From the NCBI GenBank assembly GCA_034112085.1, contig JAWUWD010000133.1, forward strand, positions 24,687 to 88,686: a stretch of 64,000 bases of DNA, read 5' to 3'. The DNA comes from JAWUWD01 sp034112085. Lineage in GTDB: Bacteria; Bacteroidota; Bacteroidia; Cytophagales; Cyclobacteriaceae. The translations under genes and the position numbers were made by a program. The notes under the pieces were generated by a model that worked only from the letters and a program-made list of their open reading frames with translations, ran no database searches and was not told the DNA's origin. Below, one piece after another: positions 34,995-43,283 of this stretch (the stretch's first letter is position 1; each line of letters starts with the position of its first letter).

Positions 34995-37823
34995 ATGAAG
35001 ATGAAAAGAATAACACCGATATGCATTTTGCTATTAGTTATAACTACTGCATTTGGACAATTCAGAACCAATAGAAAAGGAAGTAATAAAACTATTTCTA
35101 CTGAAATAGACTATTCTCGTCCAATAGAATATGAAATTGGAAATATTAAGGTAATTGGAATCAAAATTCTGGATGAAAATGCGTTGATCTCTCTCACTGG
35201 ACTTAAGAAAGGTGATCGTATCAAAGTGCCCGGAGATCAAATCAGTGGAGCAATCAAAAAACTGTGGAAGCATGGATTGATTGGAGATGCTTCTATATAC
35301 ATTGATAAGAGTGAGCTTGGGAAGGTTGATATTATAATTGAATTGACTGAAAGAGCTAGGCTGACAGGTATATCGTTCGTAGGGGTGAATAAGACTAGAG
35401 AGTCTGAGATCAGAGATGATTTAGATTTGCTAACAGGAAGAGTATTATCTGAAGCTATAATCAGGAATGCAGAAGTAACTGTGAAAAAGAATTATGTCGA
35501 AAAGGGATTTTTGAATGCTGAAGTCAAAGTGATCAAAGAAGTAGACACACTGAATAAAGAGGGTGTGAAACTCAGAATAGTTGTCAATAAGAAAGGAAAA
35601 GTAAAGATAAACAAAATTAATATTACCGGAAATGATAACATAAGTGCTTCTAAGGTTAAGAAGAAAATGAAATCTACCAATGAAAAGGTGGTATTTACCA
35701 TTCCAGAGAAAATTGCAGATGGTATTTTCAATTTCAAACCAAAGGCGGCAAAAACATTTATAGCTTCATCTGAGAAAAAGTCTTGGAAAGATGTCAAGAC
35801 CTACCTTAATGATAATGTTAGATTATACTTCTTAAACACTTCTAAGTATATAAAGACCGATTTTGAGGCTGATAAGGATGCAATTGTAGCCTTCTACAAC
35901 ACCAAAGGTTATAGGGATGCGACTATCACAATGGATAGCGTTTACAATTATGATGATAATAGTGTCAATATTGACATGGTTATTGATGAGGGCAGAAAGT
36001 ATTACTTCGGAAACATCAATTGGGCTGGTAACTATGTTCACTCTACCAAGAGGCTAGATGCGATATTGGATGTTAATAAAGGGGATGTTTATAACATGGA
36101 ATTGATTAATAGAAAGCTCTCTTTTAATCCAAAGGGGCCGGACATTAGTGGTCTTTACATGGATGATGGTTATTTGTTTTTCAATGTGACGCCAGTAGAG
36201 ACAGGTATTGTGGGAGACTCCATAGACGTGGAGATGAGAATTTATGAAGGAGAACAAGCCACTATAAATAAAATAATAATCAAAGGAAATGATCGAACAA
36301 ATGATCATGTAATACTTAGAGAACTTAGAACAATGCCTGGTCAAAAATTCAGTAGATCAGATATAATTCAGACGCAACAACGATTGTCACAATTGGGATA
36401 CTTCGACCCTGAGCAAGTCACACCAACGCCAATCCCTAATCCAGCAGACGGGACTGTAGATATAGAATGGTCAGTAGTTGAAAAACCAAGTGATCAAATC
36501 CAGCTCTCCGGAGGATGGGGTGGGGCTTTTGGTTTTGTAGGAACCTTAGGACTTACATTCAATAATTTCTCATTGAGAAATATTCCACAGTTCGATAAGT
36601 GGAGACCACTTCCAATTGGTGATGGGCAGAGATTCTCTGTGAGTTTGCAAGCTAATGGTAAACAATTTCAAAGTTATAATGTTTCGTTTTCTGAGCCATG
36701 GCTGGGAGGACGCAAGCCAAATTCATTTTCAGTTAGTTTCAACCATTCTATTCAAAGAACAACAGGGTTGGAGTATGATTTGAACGGTAATCAAACTTCT
36801 ACAAGAACTAGTTTCAATGATTTTAACGCTTCATTGAAAGTGACTGGAGTGACTATAGCGCTAGGAAGAAGACTTGAATGGCCAGACAGTTATTTCACCT
36901 TGACAAACTCTATAGGGTATTTAGTATACACTCTGGATAACTACGGCTCATTGAATAGTAGACAATCTCTAGGGTTTACCAATGGGAAGGCAAATGGTAT
37001 TACTTTGAACACGACATTGGCTCGTAATAGTATTGATAATCCGATGTTTCCTACATCTGGCTCTTCAGTCTCTCTGAACTTGGCTTTGACACCACCGTAT
37101 TCATTATTTAGAGATGCAGATTTTTGGAAATTGAATACTTCAGATCGAGATGAAGTTACTGCAAGTACAAGTGATTTATACCCAGGTGCAGAAGCAGATG
37201 TGTTGGATGCCCGTACAGCTGAAGAAATACAGAACACAGAAAATGCGGGAAGATACAAATGGATCGAATATCACAAATGGATGTTCGATGCTAAGCATTA
37301 TTTAAAATTGGCAGGAAAATTGGTACTTGAGTCAAAAGTACACTTTGGGTTCATTGGATCTTATAACAAAGAAACTGGTATCGGACCATTTGAAAGATTT
37401 TATTTAGGAGGAGATGGTCTATCGGGGCAGAATTTCTTATTAGGAACAGAAATTATTGGAATGAGAGGATATGAAAACAACGCAATCACTCCTCCATACG
37501 GGTCGTTCGAAGGTGGTACAGACAATATTACTGGAGGTGTAGTGTATAATAAGATAGGTTTTGAGCTTAGATATCCAATTACGACAGGACAAGCTGCAAC
37601 TATCTATGTACTTGGATTTGCTGAAGCTGGGAATAACTGGTACAACTATGACGATTTCAATCCTTTTGATAATTATAAATCTGCAGGATTTGGAGCAAGA
37701 ATATTTATGCCAGCCTTTGGATTGATTGGACTTAACTATGGGTGGCCATTTGACACTTTGCCGGGTGAAATTAAGGCAACCGGGCCATTGTTCCAGTTTA
37801 GCATTGGACAACAATTGAGATAA
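34995..37823 (+). CDS. bamA: Outer membrane protein assembly factor BamA
   Basis: An Omp85-family protein that inserts beta-barrels into the outer membrane. After a signal peptide (ITPICILLLVITTAFGQ) come several POTRA domains (about residues 45-500; for example ITLTGLKKGDRIKVPGDQISGAIKKLWKHG and IIIKGNDRTNDHVILRELRTMPGQKFSRSDI) and a C-terminal barrel of about 400 residues. The barrel includes the GGWGGAFGFVGTLGLTFNNFSLRN start and the lid-loop-like signature FYLGGDGLSG. At about 942 residues it is larger than the 810-residue E. coli protein, as usual for Bacteroidota, with an inserted stretch around residues 230-280. ATG at 34995 or 35001 both fit; uppS overlaps only with an upstream GTG. 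Confidence 0.95.
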   Translation: MKMKRITPICILLLVITTAFGQFRTNRKGSNKTISTEIDYSRPIEYEIGNIKVIGIKILDENALISLTGLKKGDRIKVPGDQISGAIKKLWKHGLIGDASIYIDKSELGKVDIIIELTERARLTGISFVGVNKTRESEIRDDLDLLTGRVLSEAIIRNAEVTVKKNYVEKGFLNAEVKVIKEVDTLNKEGVKLRIVVNKKGKVKINKINITGNDNISASKVKKKMKSTNEKVVFTIPEKIADGIFNFKPKAAKTFIASSEKKSWKDVKTYLNDNVRLYFLNTSKYIKTDFEADKDAIVAFYNTKGYRDATITMDSVYNYDDNSVNIDMVIDEGRKYYFGNINWAGNYVHSTKRLDAILDVNKGDVYNMELINRKLSFNPKGPDISGLYMDDGYLFFNVTPVETGIVGDSIDVEMRIYEGEQATINKIIIKGNDRTNDHVILRELRTMPGQKFSRSDIIQTQQRLSQLGYFDPEQVTPTPIPNPADGTVDIEWSVVEKPSDQIQLSGGWGGAFGFVGTLGLTFNNFSLRNIPQFDKWRPLPIGDGQRFSVSLQANGKQFQSYNVSFSEPWLGGRKPNSFSVSFNHSIQRTTGLEYDLNGNQTSTRTSFNDFNASLKVTGVTIALGRRLEWPDSYFTLTNSIGYLVYTLDNYGSLNSRQSLGFTNGKANGITLNTTLARNSIDNPMFPTSGSSVSLNLALTPPYSLFRDADFWKLNTSDRDEVTASTSDLYPGAEADVLDARTAEEIQNTENAGRYKWIEYHKWMFDAKHYLKLAGKLVLESKVHFGFIGSYNKETGIGPFERFYLGGDGLSGQNFLLGTEIIGMRGYENNAITPPYGSFEGGTDNITGGVVYNKIGFELRYPITTGQAATIYVLGFAEAGNNWYNYDDFNPFDNYKSAGFGARIFMPAFGLIGLNYGWPFDTLPGEIKATGPLFQFSIGQQLR

Positions 37824-37824
37824 T

Positions 37825-38358
37825 ATGACAAAAAAGAGCCTCATATTATTTTTTTTAATCGGGATATCGTCTTTCTCATATAGTCAAAAATTTGGTTATA
37901 TAGATACAGACTATATCTTGAGTAAGATGCCTGAGTATGGGGAGGCTCAATCTGAACTTGACAAATTATCTCTCCAATGGCAGGAAGAGATACGTGAAAT
38001 GCGGAAAGAGATAGAAGGGATGTATAGTGGGTTACAGGCAGAAGAGGTGTTACTCACTGCTGAAATGAAGGAAGAACGATTAACTGAGATAAAGATTAAG
38101 GAGAACGAAGTAAAGTCATATCAAAAGAAGGTTTTTGGATTTGACGGACTATTTTTCTTGAAAAAGAAAGAGTTAGTGAAGCCAGTTCAGGATAAAATAT
38201 TTGATTCGGTAGAAAAAGTTTGTAAAAATCAACGACTAGCAATTATGTTTGATAAAGCAGACGCTCTAGTAATGATTTATACCGATCCTAGACATGACTA
38301 TACAGATTATGTATTGGATGAGCTAGGGCTTGGTGATCCAAATGATGTGATAGAGTAA
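37825..38358 (+). CDS. OmpH/Skp-family periplasmic chaperone (first copy)
   Basis: A 177-residue Skp-like protein. A signal peptide (MTKKSLILFFLIGISSFSYSQ) precedes FGYIDTDYILSKMPEYGEAQSELDKLSLQWQEEI, a long charged coiled coil (about residues 45-125) and a C-terminal strand/helix (VEKVCKNQRLAIMFDKADALVMIYTDPRHDYTDYVLDELGL). Skp trimers hold unfolded outer-membrane proteins on the way to BamA. It starts one base after the bamA stop and is followed by a second copy. The presence of two non-identical ompH genes after bamA is common in this phylum. Confidence 0.92.
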   Translation: MTKKSLILFFLIGISSFSYSQKFGYIDTDYILSKMPEYGEAQSELDKLSLQWQEEIREMRKEIEGMYSGLQAEEVLLTAEMKEERLTEIKIKENEVKSYQKKVFGFDGLFFLKKKELVKPVQDKIFDSVEKVCKNQRLAIMFDKADALVMIYTDPRHDYTDYVLDELGLGDPNDVIE

Positions 38359-38410
38359 GCTATTAAGATGTTAAATTGTATTTTTAAAATTGAGACTAAT
38401 AAATAAAGTT

Positions 38411-38941
38411 ATGAAAAAAAAGTTGATGTTGGCCCTTGTGGCAGTATTTGCGTGCTTTGCAGCACAAGCACAAACAGGTATGAAAATCGGGTATGCTAAT
38501 GTAGACTATGTCTTGAGCCAATTGCCTGAAGCAAAACAAGTGCAATCTGATTTGGAAGCACACAATACACAGCTGCAAAACCAATTGCAATCTAAGTATC
38601 AGGAGTACCAAACTAAACTAGCTACTTACCAACAAGGAGCTGCCAATATGATAGAGGCAGTAAGAAAAGAAAAAGAGCAGGAGTTAACGGACCTTGGAAG
38701 TAGATTGCAGCAATTTGAAAAGGACGCTCAGACTTCTTTACAAAAGAAACAAACAGATTTGATGCAGCCTTTATTTATTAAAGTAGGGGAGACGATCAAT
38801 GCGGTCGCTACTGAAGATGGATACGATTTCATACTATCTGCTGGTGTAGGTGGAGTGGATATCGTATTGTTCGCTAAAGATTCACATGATGTTTCTGATA
38901 CGGTTTTGAAAAAGTTGGGTGTAACGCCAGCTACTAACTAG
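38411..38941 (+). CDS. OmpH/Skp-family periplasmic chaperone (second copy)
   Basis: A 176-residue paralogue of the preceding gene. The signal peptide (MKKKLMLALVAVFACFAAQAQ) is followed by MKIGYANVDYVLSQLPEAKQVQSDLEAHNTQLQNQLQSKYQEYQTKL, a Gln-rich coiled coil, and the C-terminal ATEDGYDFILSAGVGGVDIVLFAKDSHDVSDTVLKKLGV. Its coiled coil is far richer in Q and poorer in acidic residues than that of the first copy, suggesting the two have separate client ranges or form mixed trimers. A TTG seven codons upstream is ignored. A strong terminator follows 20 bases after the stop and closes the envelope operon. Confidence 0.93.
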   Translation: MKKKLMLALVAVFACFAAQAQTGMKIGYANVDYVLSQLPEAKQVQSDLEAHNTQLQNQLQSKYQEYQTKLATYQQGAANMIEAVRKEKEQELTDLGSRLQQFEKDAQTSLQKKQTDLMQPLFIKVGETINAVATEDGYDFILSAGVGGVDIVLFAKDSHDVSDTVLKKLGVTPATN

Positions 38942-38961
38942 CCATTTCATAAACACAATTT

Positions 38962-38994
38962 AAAGCCATCACGTTCTGCGCGATGGCTTTTTTT
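38962..38994 (+). terminator. Intrinsic terminator after the second ompH
   Basis: Arms 38962-38970 and 38982-38990 form a nine-base stem (AAAGCCATC/GATGGCTTT) with an 11-base loop, followed by seven T. It lies 20 bases after the ompH stop. The second arm contains an ATG in frame with the next gene, which explains a spurious early start there. Confidence 0.88.
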
Positions 38995-39006
38995 GTATAT
39001 TTCTAT

Positions 39007-39918
39007 ATGAACACTAGACCTAACTATTTACAAAAAGGTGATGCTGTTATCATCATAGCTCCAGCTGGTCGGATCAGGGATGGAGGCCTGGATAGAGCTC
39101 TTGAAATTCTCCAAGGTTGGGGATTAGAAGTGATCATTAGTGATCACGCCTTGGATGGGTATAATTATTTCTCAGCATCTGATTTTGATAGGCTTAGTGA
39201 TTTACAAAGGGCATTAGATAGCACTGATTATAAGGCGATTTTTTGTGCCAGAGGTGGTTATGGATTGACTAGAATTATTGATCAATTGGATTTCACACAA
39301 TTCATTAAATCACCTAAGTGGGTAATTGGATTCAGTGATGTGACTGCTCTACATTTGACGCTGTCCAAACGTGGAATGATGAGTATTCATTCAATAATGC
39401 CTACAGGGCTGGAGTCTGCCGAAGATCAAACTGTAGATTCATTACGTATGATGTTGTTTGGTGAGCAACTTGTAATAGTGACTCCAGAGAGCAAAAGTAA
39501 TCGAAAGGGCACCTGTGAAGGGTCGATTATAGGAGGTAACTTATCCTTATTGTCTTCAAGTATTGGAACAAAGAATGAATTGCAGACAGATGGAAAGATT
39601 TTATTTATCGAAGAAATTGATGAGTACTTGTATAAAATAGATCGGATGATAGGTCAATTATGCAGGTCTGGGAAACTGTCAAAATTAGGAGGACTCGTTA
39701 TTGGACACATGTCTCTGATGAAAGACACAGAAGTCCCTTTTGGAATGGACGTACAACATCTTATTTTAGATCATGTAGCAGAGTATGATTTTCCTGTACT
39801 TTTCAATTTTCCGGTGGGGCATGAGCCTCTCAATCTTTCTATCATGCAAGAAGAGCTATATCGTCTAGAGGTTACAGACAAAGGCGGTGAATTAAGAAGG
39901 GCTAATCCTAAAAAATAA
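39007..39918 (+). CDS. ldcA: LD-carboxypeptidase (peptidase family S66, LdcA-like)
   Basis: Cytoplasmic serine peptidase that removes the terminal D-Ala from murein tetrapeptides during recycling. The 303-residue protein has the S66 features: IIAPAGRIRDGGLDRAL at the start, CARGGYGLTRIIDQLD, the nucleophile in GFSDVTALHLTLS, the catalytic glutamate region FIEEIDEYLYKIDRM and the histidine near the end in NFPVGHEP. The ATG of MNTRPNYLQKGD is chosen because the ATG at 38983 lies inside the terminator hairpin of the preceding operon. The 3' end overlaps the convergent chrA gene by 11 bases. Confidence 0.92.
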   Translation: MNTRPNYLQKGDAVIIIAPAGRIRDGGLDRALEILQGWGLEVIISDHALDGYNYFSASDFDRLSDLQRALDSTDYKAIFCARGGYGLTRIIDQLDFTQFIKSPKWVIGFSDVTALHLTLSKRGMMSIHSIMPTGLESAEDQTVDSLRMMLFGEQLVIVTPESKSNRKGTCEGSIIGGNLSLLSSSIGTKNELQTDGKILFIEEIDEYLYKIDRMIGQLCRSGKLSKLGGLVIGHMSLMKDTEVPFGMDVQHLILDHVAEYDFPVLFNFPVGHEPLNLSIMQEELYRLEVTDKGGELRRANPKK

Positions 39919-41083
39919 AACCTGCTGCTAATCCACAAAGAATAATAAATGGAGCTGGGATTTTGGTGAAAAGTAACAACATCATTGTCATGATAACAAT
40001 AGAAATATTGACAATGCTAATATCAATCGGCTGAAACATGAGTATCGCTGCAGCTGCTACCATTCCAGAACTAGCAGCATTGACACCTTCCAGAGATGCT
40101 TTGATTACTCGGTACTTTTTAAGGCCATCCCAGATTTTGATAATAAAGAAAATCAAGAATGTTCCAGGAAGAAATACACCGAGAGCAGAAGCAAATCCAC
40201 CTAGTATACCTCCCCATATCCCATGCTGGTTATTAGCAATAGCTCCTATATAGGCACTGAAGGAAAATACTGGGCCAGGCACACTTTGTACGAATGCATA
40301 GCCGGTTAAGAACTGCTCAGAGGTGAGGTAGTCTTTAAATTCAACAAATTCAGTATACAGAAGTGGTATAAGTACTTGTCCACCACCAAAAATTAGGCTG
40401 CCATTTCGATAGAAATTTTCAAAAAGCCTTACCGGTAAAAAGTCTGTAACACCACCCAATATTGCAGCGAATATTAGTGTTCCACCCCACAAAAAGAAGT
40501 TAGCCCATTTTATATTAATTTTAATATTTTCTTCTTTTTCGTGTTGCTTGTACTTGAGAGCAGTAAAGGACCCAGCAACAACCAAGATGAGTGGAAAGAT
40601 GTATGGAGAGCTGAAGAAATACGAAGCAACTGCTGAGAATACCATGATGACGATTCCAGTGTACGTATTCACAACCTTAGTGCTGATTTTATAGGCTGCA
40701 TAGCTTACAAATCCTACAGCCATGGGCTGTATGTACTTTGTGAATTCTATTGAGATATTATTGGCAGACAGGGTAGAAATCAGGATTCCTGCGGTAGTCA
40801 TCAGCGTTACGGCAGGGATAATCCAAATTAGTAAGGTCAGATATGCTAGATTAGCACCACCAATGCGATACCCAATAGCTGTAATCGTTTGTGTTGATGT
40901 TGGGCCGGGAAGTATTTGACAGAGAGCATTGAGCTCAACCAAGTCTTCTTCTGTAAGATATCCGCGCTTATCAACCATCAAGTCAAAGAGCATAGCTATA
41001 TGAGCTTGCGGGCCTCCAAAGGCACTAAGTGCTAATACAAGAACATCCTTCAGGTAGATATAGTATCTGACTTTGGTAATCAA
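39908..41083 (-). CDS. chrA: ChrA-type chromate/anion transporter (two-domain CHR protein)
   Basis: A 391-residue polytopic CHR-superfamily protein made of two homologous halves of about 190 residues. Each half carries the family pattern: FGGPQAHIAMLFDLMVDKRGYLTEEDLVELNALCQILPGPTSTQTITAIGYRIGG in the first, and FGGGQVLIPLLYTEFVEFKDYLTSEQFLTGYAFVQSVPGPVFSFSAYIGA in the second. Proteins of this family can export chromate; the natural role is often unknown, so resistance is inferred only from family. It is preceded 13 bases upstream by the Fe/2OG oxygenase gene, with which it may form an operon. Confidence 0.9.
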   Translation of the reverse strand: MITKVRYYIYLKDVLVLALSAFGGPQAHIAMLFDLMVDKRGYLTEEDLVELNALCQILPGPTSTQTITAIGYRIGGANLAYLTLLIWIIPAVTLMTTAGILISTLSANNISIEFTKYIQPMAVGFVSYAAYKISTKVVNTYTGIVIMVFSAVASYFFSSPYIFPLILVVAGSFTALKYKQHEKEENIKINIKWANFFLWGGTLIFAAILGGVTDFLPVRLFENFYRNGSLIFGGGQVLIPLLYTEFVEFKDYLTSEQFLTGYAFVQSVPGPVFSFSAYIGAIANNQHGIWGGILGGFASALGVFLPGTFLIFFIIKIWDGLKKYRVIKASLEGVNAASSGMVAAAAILMFQPIDISIVNISIVIMTMMLLLFTKIPAPFIILCGLAAGFIF

Positions 41084-41096
41084 TTGAAAGGAATTT

Positions 41097-42068
41097 TTAT
41101 TTCTTAAGACCTATTTCGGCTAAACGCTGATTAAGAAAATCACCCGCCTTAATATCTTCAAATTGTTTAGAAGTCTCTTCTGTAATACAACTTTTCAGAC
41201 ATGTCAAGTCCATCTCTGCTCGCGGGTGCATAAAAAATGGGATTGAGTATCTGGAAGATTTCATTTCCTCTTTTGGAGGGTTGACAACTCTGTGGATAGT
41301 AGACTTGAGTTTTCCATTGGTGAGTCTTTCCATCATATCACCGACATTGACGACCAACTGATCAGGTAATGCGGTAATGGGAATCCATTTACCATCTCTT
41401 CTAAGTACCTGGAGGCCATCTGCACTTGCTCCCATCAGTAAAGTGATTAGATTGATGTCACCATGTTCGGCTGCTCTTACGGCATCCTCAGGAATGTTCT
41501 CAGGATTCTCTATGGGGAAGTAGTGAATTGGACGCAAAATACTATTCCCGTTTTTCACCTTCGCATCAAAGTACTTTTCTTCTAGACCTAAGTGTATAGC
41601 GATGGCTCTTAACATCTGTACGCCTGTGCTTTCTAATATTTTATAAGCTTCAAGTCCAGTTTTTTCCATTTCCGGAAGTTCATCTACCCATACATTGTCA
41701 GGATATTGAGACTTGATAAGGTCTCCATCTGTTACGTGTTGGCCAACATGGAAGAACTCTTTCAAATCACCGGTTTTACGACCTTTGGCATGTTCTTTTC
41801 CTTTTCCTATATATCCTCGCTGCCCAGCTAAACCTGGAATTTCATACTTTTCCTTGACATCATCAGGCAAAGTGAAAAATGCTTGAATAGTATCATAAAG
41901 CTTTTTGGTAAGAGCATCTGTGAGCCCATGATTTTTGATGGCTACAAATCCAATGTTTTGGTAGGCATTCCCCAACGTCTCTACAAATTTCGCCTTTTTC
42001 GAAGCATCACTGCCTGTGAAATCTGCAAGATCGAGGGAAGGCACTTCATCGTATAATATATCTGCCAT
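41097..42068 (-). CDS. Isopenicillin N synthase-like Fe(II)/2-oxoglutarate dioxygenase
   Basis: A 323-residue cytoplasmic non-haem iron oxygenase. The N-terminal half (VPSLDLADFTGSDASKKAKFVETLGNAYQNIGFVAIKNHGL) is the DIOX_N domain. The jelly-roll half supplies the iron triad H202/D204 (AEHGDINLITLL) and H259 (STIHRVVNPP), and R273 with S275 (SRYS) for 2-oxoglutarate. All ligands are intact. The substrate cannot be told from sequence; homologues in non-producing bacteria are common and are not evidence for beta-lactam synthesis. It is flanked by the DUF4399 lipoprotein gene 11 bases upstream and chrA 13 bases downstream. Confidence 0.92.
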   Translation of the reverse strand: MADILYDEVPSLDLADFTGSDASKKAKFVETLGNAYQNIGFVAIKNHGLTDALTKKLYDTIQAFFTLPDDVKEKYEIPGLAGQRGYIGKGKEHAKGRKTGDLKEFFHVGQHVTDGDLIKSQYPDNVWVDELPEMEKTGLEAYKILESTGVQMLRAIAIHLGLEEKYFDAKVKNGNSILRPIHYFPIENPENIPEDAVRAAEHGDINLITLLMGASADGLQVLRRDGKWIPITALPDQLVVNVGDMMERLTNGKLKSTIHRVVNPPKEEMKSSRYSIPFFMHPRAEMDLTCLKSCITEETSKQFEDIKAGDFLNQRLAEIGLKK

Positions 42069-42079
42069 TGTTGTTATTT

Positions 42080-42538
42080 TTAGTTATTCTCAGTAACTAT
42101 TATTTCTATGGTCTTACTCCAAGATTCACCATAGGATTTATGGACACCATCTGCAAATTGCATTGTCAACGTATGCTTGCCAGGTGCAATATCTAATTTG
42201 GTTTCTAATTGTCCTTTTCCGTAATGAAAATGTGTAGAATCAGCAGGAACCATAGTGCCTTCGGCAATAAATGCACCATCTACGATAATATGGTGATGAC
42301 CCATACCTTCATTGACTTGACCGGCAGGCTCGACCTCCATACCGTTAATTCCAAATCCAACCATAACTGGGCTACTCACAGTTTCACCATCTTTAGGAAA
42401 GATGAAGTTAACGCCATCTGGCTGAGCAGGTGTAGAAGTTACTTCTTTAGATTCAGCTTGTTCCGTTTCATTGTTTGCTTTTTGACCACAACTAGCCGCG
42501 ATCAATGTTATAAAGAAAAGTATGGATAAATTTTTCAT
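42080..42538 (-). CDS. DUF4399 lipoprotein
   Basis: A 152-residue lipoprotein with lipobox LIAASC (Cys17) followed by a flexible Glu/Ser/Thr linker and one DUF4399 domain. The domain shows VNFIFPKDGETVSSPVMVGFGINGMEV, GMGHHHIIVDG, HFHYGKGQLETKLDIAPGKHTLTMQFADGVHKSYG. The clustered histidines (GHHH, HFHYG) look like metal ligands, but this has not been shown here. A TATTTTTG box on the minus strand (42594-42601) could be its promoter, giving a leader of about 45 bases. It is first of three genes with the dioxygenase and chrA. Confidence 0.85.
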   Translation of the reverse strand: MKNLSILFFITLIAASCGQKANNETEQAESKEVTSTPAQPDGVNFIFPKDGETVSSPVMVGFGINGMEVEPAGQVNEGMGHHHIIVDGAFIAEGTMVPADSTHFHYGKGQLETKLDIAPGKHTLTMQFADGVHKSYGESWSKTIEIIVTENN

Positions 42539-42609
42539 GTATTTGAGTTTGGTGTTTTCTTATTCTCTAAGGTAATAGATTATTTAGGGACCTCAAAAAT
42601 AGGGGTGTA

Positions 42610-43275
42610 TTAATCTCGTAGTACTTCAGCTAAAACATCCACGGACTTAATAATACCGAAGTTATCCAAGTGGTTTTGATAATAGTCGATCATGCAGTTA
42701 AGAAGCAGTTGCCGATCATGATATTTGATCTTGATTGAAGAGTCAAATGGAGATAGATAGAGTTCACGGCAAGTAATGAGCTGTTCTTTATTGAGCATAA
42801 GGCTCAACTCACTTTCTTGGATATCTTCTGCGCCAAAGCCTAGATACTGCGTAAGCTTAAGCAAAAATTGGATGTGAAAATTTTCATACCCAAATTCTAA
42901 ATATTCTAGTATTAAAATTGATTGATGAAGAAAGGTGAAAAGCTCCTTGATGTCTTGTTGCTCTTTGATCGTCTTATGGATAATTTCTGTAAGGAAAAGG
43001 GCAATACAAGATTTTTTGATGTTGGTTGGAATGCTATTGAAGGGTTCTGAGCATTTGACTTCTGAAATTCGATGAATAGTAGATTGCTCCTTATGGTAAA
43101 CAACCATGTCAAGTAATGTGAGTGGCTGATAAAGTGCAATTTTGCCCTTTTTGCTTCTTACTCCATTGACTATGTAGGTTTGCAACCCAAATTCTTCGGT
43201 GAATACATTGACTATAATAGATGTATCACGATACTTAATATACTTAATAACGATGCCTTGTGTTTTGTAAAGCAT
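42610..43275 (-). CDS. recO: DNA repair protein RecO
   Basis: A 221-residue RecO, which loads RecA onto SSB-coated DNA with RecR. The N-terminal OB fold is visible as LYKTQGIVIKYIKYRDTSIIVNVFTEEFGLQTYIVNGVRSKKGKIALYQPLTLLDMVVYHKE. The helical C-terminal part has KKSCIALFLTEIIHKTIKEQQ and LEYLEFGYENFHIQFLLKLTQYLGFG. The four zinc cysteines of some RecO proteins are absent, as often in Bacteroidota. The gene lies eight bases after the porZ stop on the same strand. Confidence 0.93.
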   Translation of the reverse strand: MLYKTQGIVIKYIKYRDTSIIVNVFTEEFGLQTYIVNGVRSKKGKIALYQPLTLLDMVVYHKEQSTIHRISEVKCSEPFNSIPTNIKKSCIALFLTEIIHKTIKEQQDIKELFTFLHQSILILEYLEFGYENFHIQFLLKLTQYLGFGAEDIQESELSLMLNKEQLITCRELYLSPFDSSIKIKYHDRQLLLNCMIDYYQNHLDNFGIIKSVDVLAEVLRD

Positions 43276-43283
43276 GGATGATA

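Noticed and set aside
38983..39006. Early ATG for ldcA
   Set aside because: The ATG lies in the second arm of the ompH terminator and adds residues not seen in the family.
41097..42068. Beta-lactam biosynthesis suggested by the isopenicillin N synthase-like fold
   Set aside because: No ACV synthetase or other pathway gene is present; such dioxygenases are common in non-producing bacteria.
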